6,801 nt of DNA, taken from contig JAOZRC010000295.1 in NCBI GenBank assembly GCA_029940345.1, positions 1 to 6,801 on the forward strand. Reading direction: 5' to 3'. The notes under the pieces were generated by a model. That model made no database searches and was not told where the DNA came from. It worked only from the letters and a program-made list of their open reading frames with translations. The stretch comes from Desulfobacterales bacterium (GTDB lineage: Bacteria > Desulfobacterota > Desulfobacteria > Desulfobacterales > JAUCGF01). The translations under genes and the position numbers were made by a program. Below, piece by piece: positions 1 through 5,737 of the stretch; the first letter of the stretch is position 1; each line of letters begins with the position of its first letter.

Positions 1-8
1 AGCGCGTA

Positions 9-97
9 GGCTGGGTTGAGGAACGAAACCCAGCTTGTTCCAAAAATGAAGGGCTATCCTTCGTTAAAAATGCTGGGTTTCGTTCCTCAACCCAGCC
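9..97. repeat. REP/REPIN-like inverted repeat pair downstream of the GOGAT operon
   Basis: Bases 9-34 and 72-97 are perfect 26-bp inverted copies of each other, separated by 37 bp. Each copy is itself a hairpin with an 8-bp stem (GCTGGGTT paired with AACCCAGC) and a 9-base loop. The spacer holds a smaller hairpin, 45-52 pairing with 58-65 with one G-T pair. Two inverted copies of a short palindrome is the layout of REP doublets (BIME/REPIN), which are mobilised in trans by RAYT transposases. No transposase is present in this window, so the assignment to that class is inference. It could also be a small non-autonomous MITE or simply a terminator region. Confidence 0.75.
61..97 (-). terminator. 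Candidate intrinsic terminator of the GOGAT operon (within the REP-like repeat)
   Basis: Read on the minus strand, the first hairpin met after the operon's last stop codon has an 8-bp G+C-rich stem (bases 89-96 with 72-79). It is followed at once by ATTTTTAA, a T-rich run of the kind seen at rho-independent terminators. A second weaker hairpin followed by ATTTTT lies just beyond (58-65 with 45-52). The stem starts about 40 bases past the stop codon. The 9-base loop is longer than usual for terminators, and the hairpin belongs to a repeat element, so termination may be incidental. Confidence 0.45.
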
Positions 98-135
98 ACA
101 TCAGTTCATTAACCGACAGTCTTGAATTACACACA

Positions 136-2469
136 TTATTCAATCGGGTCATTCTCCACCAAATTCCAGATGCCGCAAGGACATGCCTGGGCGCAAAAAC
201 CACAGGCAATGCAGCGGTCATCATTGACGACATATTCAAAAGAACTATCCGCATTTTCCTTTCGGCTGATCGCCGTTTGGGGGCACGCGGCCACGCATAT
301 TTCGCAGTCGCGGCAGATGCCACACGAGGCGCATTGGGCGCCGCAATCATCGGTGTCGGTGAATTCGACGGTGCGCGGATCGAAATATTCCAATGTGATC
401 CGGTTGATGTCGATCATTGGGCGGCTTAAATTGGTGGGACGTTTGCCATCCAGCATATCACAGATTGCATTGGCGGCTTGACGGCCTTGTCCGATGGCGT
501 CGGTTATCAGCCCTAATTTTACCACATCGCCGATGGCAAAAAATTGGGGGTCTGAGGTTTGGCAGAGTTCATTGACCTTTACAAAGCCGTGTTCGGTTGC
601 AATTGTATCAGGAAGAAACTGTAAATCCGGCGCATCACCGATTGACACCACCACTGTATCGGCATTGAGAAGTTCGCCATCTTTTAGAATAACCCCTTCC
701 CCTGTGATTTCATGCGTAAAACAGGGCCATTGAAATATGGCGCCAATCGCTTCGGCGGCCTGGCGTTCTTTGCCAAACGAGGCCGGTTCCTGGATATCAA
801 TCAGCGTAATTGCTTCAGCGCCCAGACGGTGCGCTTCCACAGCCACATCACACCCTACGTTGCCGGCGCCGATAATCACGACACGTTTACCGGGAGTCAC
901 TTTATCTTCTTTGGCTTTGAGTAGAAAATCAAGGGCAGTTATGGTTCGCTCGTGTCCCGGAACAGCCATTTTGCGCGCTTTTTGGGCACCGATTGCAAGA
1001 ACGATAAAATCAAAATCAGTTCTGATCGGGGCAATAGCGGCCGCGTTGAGGCTTTTTTCCAGATGGACATAAGAAAGAGCTTGTTGCACTCGCTCGGACT
1101 CAGCTTTGATGACTTCTTTGGGGATGCGTTCAGAGGGAATCACCGATGACATCTTGCCGCCCGGTTCGGATGCAGGTGAAAAATCAAAAATCGTCGCCTG
1201 ATGTCCTTTCATCCGCAGTTGCCAGGCAACCGATATGCCTGCCGGACCGCCGCCGATAACCGCGATCTTTTTACCGGTGTCAGGCGGCAAGTCAGGGAGA
1301 TGGGCATCAATACTGGCTTTGCCCAATTGAGTGACATCCACAGGCGTCATAAAAGCGGATTGCCGGGTGCATGCCTGCATACAGGGATTGGGGCAGAGAT
1401 AGCCGCAAACGGTGGCCGGGAAAGGGGTGTAGGCCAATGCCAGATCAACAGCTTCATCAATACGCCCTTCACGAATCAAGCGCCAACGCTCCTGCACCGG
1501 AATACCGCTGGGACATGTGGCTTCACACGGCGCGGCATATTTACGGTTTTCCCAAACCGGCACCTGACGGCGCAATACACCGGTGGTAATTACCGGAACC
1601 GGGCTGCGATCAATGTCAGTGAGATCGCCGATTAAGCCGCCCCGTCCGAGTTCTTTTTCCCATACCTCATTATTGAAGGCTCTCATCGAACGATGCGGAC
1701 GTTTCGCTTTTTCCCAAGGCGAACAAGCCGTCAACAATTGCCATTGGTTTTTGTCTGCCAACAGATCGAAAATATCCGGACGACCGATACGTTCTAAAAA
1801 TTTTCGAAGGTTATTTTCCAGCCAGACCCAATCCTCATTTTCGATTGGAATCTGCCTGGCATCATTATGACCCAACCCCTGATACTGGCCGCGGAAAAAA
1901 ACTTTACCGCCAACCATGCCCACCAGCGGACGGTACCCCAGCACATTGGCGTCATCCTGGGGTTCAAAGCCGCAGACAACACAGATTCCTCCGGCCATAA
2001 ACTCACCGAAATAATCGCCGGCCGAGCCAAGCACCCACAATTCCGGGGGGGCAAAACGGGGGTTGCTCTTGGTCATGGTCATGCCGCGCGCGCCGATATT
2101 GCCATTAATATAAATTCGGCCCTGCGCCATGGCGTTGGCCACACCGTTGCCGGCATGCCCCTGAACGATAATATGGGCACCCACATTCAGCCATCCGACA
2201 TCATCAGACGCCGGACCTGTAATCTCAATTTCCGTATTGGGAAACCCCATTGCTCCTACGCGTTGACCGGGTTGGCCTTCAATGCGGATACTAATTTGGT
2301 CATTGCCTTTTTCACACAAGCGTCCGCCAATTCCCTGTTGACCGGCCGCTTTGACAATCAGACGATGATAGCCGCGCGCAATGGCCTCCTGGATCCGTTC
2401 CTCTAAAATACGGGAATCCAGACGCTCCCCTTCGACTCTTCCTGAAATGACATGATAAGATGTGTTCAT
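136..2469 (-). CDS. GltB3 (GXGXG)-GltD-like-ferredoxin fusion subunit of split glutamate synthase
   Basis: This 777-residue protein joins three modules. Residues about 5-225 resemble the GltB C-terminal GXGXG beta-helix domain (SGRVEGERLDSRILEERI, then many spaced glycines). Residues about 300-690 are a GltD-like oxidoreductase. It has Cys315/319 and Cys355/359/363/367 for N-terminal Fe-S clusters, an FAD motif VIGGGPAG at 404-411, a dinucleotide motif GAGNVG at 534-539 and a C-terminal FAD-contact motif IGDVV at 646-650. Residues about 705-777 are a 2x[4Fe-4S] ferredoxin domain (Cys719/722/725/729 and Cys753/756/759/763) with three extra cysteines at 709, 713 and 716. By family knowledge it feeds NAD(P)H electrons to the FMN subunit encoded upstream. 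Acidic Asp558 after the second dinucleotide strand, where GltD usually has arginines, hints at NADH preference (inference). An in-frame TTG at 2514 would add 15 residues encoded by a repeat. The ATG at 2469 fits the family start better but lacks a clear Shine-Dalgarno. Confidence 0.93.
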   Translation of the reverse strand: MNTSYHVISGRVEGERLDSRILEERIQEAIARGYHRLIVKAAGQQGIGGRLCEKGNDQISIRIEGQPGQRVGAMGFPNTEIEITGPASDDVGWLNVGAHIIVQGHAGNGVANAMAQGRIYINGNIGARGMTMTKSNPRFAPPELWVLGSAGDYFGEFMAGGICVVCGFEPQDDANVLGYRPLVGMVGGKVFFRGQYQGLGHNDARQIPIENEDWVWLENNLRKFLERIGRPDIFDLLADKNQWQLLTACSPWEKAKRPHRSMRAFNNEVWEKELGRGGLIGDLTDIDRSPVPVITTGVLRRQVPVWENRKYAAPCEATCPSGIPVQERWRLIREGRIDEAVDLALAYTPFPATVCGYLCPNPCMQACTRQSAFMTPVDVTQLGKASIDAHLPDLPPDTGKKIAVIGGGPAGISVAWQLRMKGHQATIFDFSPASEPGGKMSSVIPSERIPKEVIKAESERVQQALSYVHLEKSLNAAAIAPIRTDFDFIVLAIGAQKARKMAVPGHERTITALDFLLKAKEDKVTPGKRVVIIGAGNVGCDVAVEAHRLGAEAITLIDIQEPASFGKERQAAEAIGAIFQWPCFTHEITGEGVILKDGELLNADTVVVSIGDAPDLQFLPDTIATEHGFVKVNELCQTSDPQFFAIGDVVKLGLITDAIGQGRQAANAICDMLDGKRPTNLSRPMIDINRITLEYFDPRTVEFTDTDDCGAQCASCGICRDCEICVAACPQTAISRKENADSSFEYVVNDDRCIACGFCAQACPCGIWNLVENDPIE

Positions 2470-2490
2470 CGGTTCAAAATTTAAAGTATT

Positions 2491-2517
2491 CGATGTTGAA
2501 TGTTGAATGTTCAATCG
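2491..2517. repeat. Short tandem/inverted heptamer repeat in the intercistronic gap
   Basis: Three heptamers follow each other: ATGTTGA (2493-2499), ATGTTGA (2500-2506) and ATGTTCA (2507-2513). The last two also form an inverted repeat, TTGAA-TG-TTCAA, and the ends are CGAT and ATCG. It lies between the stop of the FMN subunit gene (2521) and the ATG of the next gene (2469). It looks like an inserted intergenic repeat rather than native coding sequence, although an upstream TTG start at 2514 would translate it. Confidence 0.55.
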
Positions 2518-2520
2518 CTC

Positions 2521-4155
2521 TTAAACCACATGCTTAATCCCCAACCGCCCGGCAATATGAAAATCATCAATCCCCAACGCATCTGACATACCGATGGGCA
2601 ATGAGGTTGAACGTCCTAGCGGTGCGACAATTTTCTTTAATTCCGTATCAAAACTGATAAAGATATCGGTAATACGTTCTGCCACCTGTTCGACATCTAA
2701 GCGGCGGTACAGGCGCGGGTCTTGTGATGTGATTCCTTTGGGACAGCGTCCGATATTACAGATATTGCAACGGTCCGACTCCGAACCCAGACAACCGGCG
2801 GCAGCCTGCATAATATATTTTCCGGTCTGCACACCGGATGCGCCCAGCATGATCAGTGCCGCTGCATTGGCGGCTAGCTTGCCATTTTTGCCGATTCCGC
2901 CGCCCGCAAAGAGTGGAATTTCATTTTGCTGCCCGATCGTCGTAAGCGTTTGATAACAATCCCGTATATTACTGGCGATGGGATGTCCCATATTATCCAT
3001 AGATACATTATAGGCCGCTCCGGTGCCGCCATCTTCGCCGTCAATGGCCAAACCCGCGGCATACGGATTGCGCGTCAGATTATTTAAAACGGCCAACGCA
3101 GTGGATGTACCGGAAATTTTAGGATACACCGGCACGCGAAACCCCCAGGCCATATACATGGATTGGATCATCTTGGCAACGGACTCTTCTATTGAATATT
3201 TGGTCTGATGCGTGGGCGGACTCGGCAGACTGACACCTGACGGCACGCCTCGGATTTGGGCAATCAGTTTGTTGACCTTATGCCACATCAGCAAGCCGCC
3301 ATCGCCGGGCTTGGCGCCCTGTCCATATTTGATTTCCACCGCGCAGGGGTCCTCTTTCATTTCGGGAATTGCCCGTATGATTTCATCCCAACCGAAGTAA
3401 CCGCTGGCGATCTGTAATATCACATATTTCAAAAAACGACTGCGCAAAAGTCGCGGCGGACAGCCACCTTCCCCCGTGCAAATTCGCACCGGCATGCCAA
3501 GCTCTTCGTTCAGATAGGCAACGCCCATTTGAAGCCCCTCCCACATATTGGGAGATAAAGCGCCAAAAGACATGCCGCCGATGATCAAAGGGTAAATTTC
3601 GCGCACAGGTGGAATCCATCCGTTTTCACGAATAAATTTAATATTTTTTTCCGGTGCCAGAACTCTTCCCAAGAGTGTTAAAAGTTCAAATTCATGGCGG
3701 CCGGCATCCAAAGCGGGGTCTGTCAACATGGAGATGCGGATAAATTTGATACGATCGGTGACACCGCCCGGTTCGTTGCGTCTTCCGCCGCGGCTGCGCG
3801 GCTGCCCGCCGCGGTTAATATGAAACCGCAATTTATCCGCCTCATCATTGCGCACCGGAATAATCGCATCATTCGGGCAAACCTGGGTGCACATCGCGCA
3901 TCCGATACAAGCATGCGGCGGCTCGGTTCTTTGGCGGATACCGTAAAAAACGGAATGCACATTTGAAGGTTTTGCAACTGAGTTTAAGTCGATGTTGACA
4001 ACTCTTTTGCGGAACACCCCCATTTCAATGGCATGAATCGGGCATACGGCGGTGCATTGCCCGCACAGCGTGCATTTGTCCTTACTCCACAGGACCTGCC
4101 ACGGCAGGTCTTTGATGCTTAATGAAGAAGGCGTAATGGGTCGGTTTGACGGCAT
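2521..4155 (-). CDS. gltB: FMN-binding glutamate synthase subunit with N-terminal 2x[4Fe-4S] (archaeal-type GltB)
   Basis: This 544-residue protein is the synthase core of a split GOGAT: it aminates 2-oxoglutarate with ammonia and reduces the product to glutamate at FMN. N-terminal ferredoxin-like motifs are Cys28/31/34/38-Pro and Cys83/86/89/93-Pro. The FMN barrel shows PLIIGGMSFGALSP (189-202), TGEGG (227-231), IKYGQGAKPGDGG (275-287), SPPTHQTKYSIEE (312-324), Lys346 in PKIS, DGEDGGTGAA (372-381) and FAGGGIGKNG (416-425). Cys463/466/471 before PKGIT match the GltB region that binds a [3Fe-4S] cluster, with Cys455 nearby. It lacks the amidotransferase, central and GXGXG domains of the roughly 1500-residue canonical GltB; the first and last are supplied by the flanking genes. 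The signature SPPPHHDIYSIEDL of canonical GltB is altered here. The start is supported by a perfect AGGAGGT six bases upstream. The gene begins inside the previous one, which suggests translational coupling. Confidence 0.95.
   Translation of the reverse strand: MPSNRPITPSSLSIKDLPWQVLWSKDKCTLCGQCTAVCPIHAIEMGVFRKRVVNIDLNSVAKPSNVHSVFYGIRQRTEPPHACIGCAMCTQVCPNDAIIPVRNDEADKLRFHINRGGQPRSRGGRRNEPGGVTDRIKFIRISMLTDPALDAGRHEFELLTLLGRVLAPEKNIKFIRENGWIPPVREIYPLIIGGMSFGALSPNMWEGLQMGVAYLNEELGMPVRICTGEGGCPPRLLRSRFLKYVILQIASGYFGWDEIIRAIPEMKEDPCAVEIKYGQGAKPGDGGLLMWHKVNKLIAQIRGVPSGVSLPSPPTHQTKYSIEESVAKMIQSMYMAWGFRVPVYPKISGTSTALAVLNNLTRNPYAAGLAIDGEDGGTGAAYNVSMDNMGHPIASNIRDCYQTLTTIGQQNEIPLFAGGGIGKNGKLAANAAALIMLGASGVQTGKYIMQAAAGCLGSESDRCNICNIGRCPKGITSQDPRLYRRLDVEQVAERITDIFISFDTELKKIVAPLGRSTSLPIGMSDALGIDDFHIAGRLGIKHVV
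4093..4110 (-). other. Perfect small hairpin just after the amidotransferase stop codon
   Basis: GACCTGC (4093-4099) and GCAGGTC (4104-4110) form a 7-bp perfect stem around a CACG tetraloop. On the minus strand it begins about 9 bases after the stop of the amidotransferase gene, inside codons for residues 16-21 of the FMN subunit (DLPWQV). There is no T-run after it, so it is not a terminator. It may simply reflect conserved codons; a role in coupling is speculative. Confidence 0.4.
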
Positions 4156-5249
4156 ACGGAAACCTCCTGGCGATCAGCTTTGACAACAACAGTGTCGAGA
4201 TACATCGGTTGAAAATCGCGGCTTTTATCGCGATCCGGAATCGCCGCGTCCAAACCGCATATTTCTGATGAAAAAGCAAACATCCCCGGTTTTCCTCCGA
4301 CAACCCCCGGGCGCAGTTTTTTACGGTCCTGAAGCATAAAAAGCGTATGGTCGGCCAAAGATCCGATCACGCAATTCGGTCCGTCAATAATCATCTGGCG
4401 GCAGCTTTGTTTCAGTTGTTTTAAAAAACGGGCGTCCGGATGTTTCCTGACATCCGAATTTTTCAACGGTGTGATCACATGTTTGTAAGCATCCAAACCC
4501 AATCCGAGTTTTTCAACGGCATAGTGCAGAATATGCGTAAAAACTTCCGAATCGGATTGATAGCCCATGTAACCGCTATAGCCTCTTGACATTAAAAACT
4601 CTCTGATCGGTACGAAAGCGGTGTTTTCACCATTGGTCATCGTGCAAAACCCCTGGATGAAAAAAGGATGGCAAGCATAAAGGTTAATGTCATAATTGGT
4701 GTTTTGGCGTCCCTGCGCCATAATCAGACGCGCGCTGAGTTCTTTGCGATCCAGCATGAGATGGCGCGCCACATCCATGGGATTGCCGATCTCTTTAATC
4801 ATGATGACATCCGGCCAGAATGAAAAAACAATCATGTCTTTTTTCGCCTGCCCCATTTTTCGGAGTTCCAGCCGAACTTCAAGCAACTTTTCATACTTTT
4901 CATTGTTATTCCATTCATCCCATTCCTCCGGGTATTCATAAGCCCTCACCAGATAAACATCTCTTCGAGGGATATTATGAGGCGGTTTTTTGGGCACTTT
5001 GATCGAAATCTTATATTTCGTCATAAAACCGATTTCCATCATATACGTGTCCAGACGTTTTAAACCGTCATGCGTGAATATTCCTGATAAAATCGGACTG
5101 TCTTTCATCTGATCAAACGGTTCACCCAGATCGCGAAGAAAAAGCCCGACGCCTGAACCATCATGGCCTTCGCGCATGACATCCAAAGCGTTAATTGCCA
5201 CCATCGGGGACTGTGGCGTTTCACTGGTAACTGCAAATAGACGGCACAT
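4119..5249 (-). CDS. Class II glutamine amidotransferase subunit of split glutamate synthase (GltB1-type)
   Basis: This 376-residue cytosolic protein begins MCRLFAV. Removal of Met1 would expose Cys2 as the N-terminal nucleophile that hydrolyses glutamine to glutamate and ammonia. Other class II amidotransferase landmarks are Arg181 in AQGRQNTN, His194-Pro195 in the CHPFF stretch, the oxyanion-hole pair Asn206-Gly207 in TNGENTA, and Asp233 in YQSDSEVF. Residues about 60-165 form a long insertion rich in charged residues (EEWDEWNNNEKYEK). In this context it replaces the N-terminal domain of canonical GltB. It is the first gene of the operon, and its last 37 bp overlap the start of the FMN subunit gene in another frame. 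An AGGAG lies nine bases before the ATG. By sequence alone it could be another Ntn-type amidotransferase; the neighbours make the GOGAT role very likely. Confidence 0.93.
   Translation of the reverse strand: MCRLFAVTSETPQSPMVAINALDVMREGHDGSGVGLFLRDLGEPFDQMKDSPILSGIFTHDGLKRLDTYMMEIGFMTKYKISIKVPKKPPHNIPRRDVYLVRAYEYPEEWDEWNNNEKYEKLLEVRLELRKMGQAKKDMIVFSFWPDVIMIKEIGNPMDVARHLMLDRKELSARLIMAQGRQNTNYDINLYACHPFFIQGFCTMTNGENTAFVPIREFLMSRGYSGYMGYQSDSEVFTHILHYAVEKLGLGLDAYKHVITPLKNSDVRKHPDARFLKQLKQSCRQMIIDGPNCVIGSLADHTLFMLQDRKKLRPGVVGGKPGMFAFSSEICGLDAAIPDRDKSRDFQPMYLDTVVVKADRQEVSVCRQTDPLRLLH
4162..4168 (-). promoter_or_regulatory. Strong Shine-Dalgarno of the FMN subunit gene
   Basis: The minus strand reads AGGAGGT six bases before the ATG at 4155. 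This is a full match to the anti-Shine-Dalgarno and lies inside the 3' end of the amidotransferase gene. It fixes the start of the downstream gene and implies that it can recruit ribosomes itself despite the 37-bp overlap. Confidence 0.85.
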
Positions 5250-5258
5250 ATTGGGTTA

Positions 5259-5263
5259 CTCCT
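5259..5263 (-). promoter_or_regulatory. Ribosome binding site of the amidotransferase gene
   Basis: The minus strand reads AGGAG nine bases before the ATG at 5249. It supports this start, which also places the catalytic cysteine at residue 2 as the family requires. Confidence 0.75.
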
Positions 5264-5290
5264 GAAAATACGATAAAACATAAGAAACAA

Positions 5291-5432
5291 TTGGCATCCT
5301 TCAGGAGGCTAAAAGTGGTTTACACTTTTCTCCGGAGTGCTAAACTTACAGTTTAGCATTGGCGGGCACCGAATGCCAAACTGTAAGTTTGGCACTCCTC
5401 CGAATTGTAGACCGGAAAATGAAGGATGCCAA
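5291..5432. repeat. 142-bp REPIN/MITE-like foldback element in the operon leader
   Basis: The outer arms are a perfect 13-bp inverted repeat (5291-5303 and 5420-5432). Inside lie two 27-bp inverted copies, 5334-5360 and 5372-5398, identical at 25 of 27 positions. Each copy forms its own 9-bp hairpin with a 3-base loop (5338-5346 with 5350-5358; 5374-5382 with 5386-5394). The only two differences are T5341-A5355 in the left hairpin versus C5377-G5391 in the right, so pairing is kept in both. The left arm holds a third hairpin, AAAAGTG/CACTTTT (5311-5317 with 5323-5329), that has no counterpart on the right. The element ends 42 bp before the amidotransferase ATG, so it probably lies in that operon's promoter or 5' leader. 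There is no transposase and no obvious target-site duplication. Confidence 0.8.
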
Positions 5433-5435
5433 ACA

Positions 5436-5441
5436 ATTATA
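5436..5441 (-). promoter_or_regulatory. Candidate -10 box for the GOGAT operon
   Basis: The minus strand reads a perfect TATAAT here, 187 bp before the amidotransferase ATG and just outside the foldback element. Initiation about seven bases downstream would put the whole foldback in the 5' leader of the mRNA. No good -35 hexamer is visible at 16-18 bp. The region is A+T-rich, so a chance match is possible. Confidence 0.3.
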
Positions 5442-5724
5442 ATAAAAAAATGTTAAACACCATTTATTTCTGATTATATATCGGATTAAGGGTGGAAGTC
5501 AAAATATTTTGCAATAAATATGGTCCCGAGGGTATTCATTGATGCGCAAAATCAGAGTTAATGATTTTTTTGTGTATCCTCTTCATATTGTATGATATAG
5601 CCTTTCAGATTATTGTTCGATTTTAAGCTTGGTTTATTATTTGGGGCGCAAGGCCAGAATGATGAGGCTGTACTGCAATACGCCATTCTATCAAACATAA
5701 CCAGCAATCAGCATTAAATTTTTT

Positions 5725-5729
5725 AAGGT
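5725..5729 (+). promoter_or_regulatory. Ribosome binding site of ino1
   Basis: AAGGT lies eight bases before the ATG at 5738. A second in-frame ATG at 5732 is only two bases beyond the usable spacing, so 5738 is the better start. It also matches where related proteins begin (KIKIAIVGMGNCASS). Confidence 0.6.
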
Positions 5730-5737
5730 AAATGATT

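Larger units (their letters stand above)
5433..5737. other. Divergent intergenic region upstream of ino1
   Basis: About 305 bp of A+T-rich sequence with no convincing gene. It holds the ATTATAAT motif at 5436-5443, a weak A+T-rich hairpin (5548-5554 with 5562-5568) and several poor sigma70-like hexamers. One of these is a TATGAT at 5591-5596, and none has a good -35 partner. An open frame without a start codon runs from 5601 to the stop at 5715-5717 (see findings). The real ino1 promoter is probably here but cannot be pinned down by eye. Confidence 0.6.

Noticed and set aside
1867..2406. Plus-strand open frame of 179 codons, with others such as 1201-1635 and 16-429
   Set aside because: They lie antisense to the well-supported GXGXG-GltD fusion gene, show no family motifs, and mirror its codons.
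2467..2514. TTG start at 2514 for the fusion subunit
   Set aside because: It would encode 15 residues from a repeat and unlike the family N-terminus; the ATG at 2469 is preferred, though without a clear ribosome binding site.
5334..5398. Repeated units that might suggest a CRISPR array
   Set aside because: There are only two units, in inverted orientation, with an 11-base gap between them; CRISPR repeats are direct and separated by spacers of about 30 bases or more.
5389..5405. TTGGCAC resembling the -24 part of a sigma54 promoter, tempting because nitrogen genes often use sigma54
   Set aside because: No TTGC is found at the required -12 spacing on either strand, and the match lies in the hairpin stem.
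5548..5571. A+T-rich hairpin followed by a T-run, terminator-like on the plus strand
   Set aside because: The stem is only 7 bp and has just one G-C pair, the loop is 7 bases, and no plus-strand gene lies upstream.
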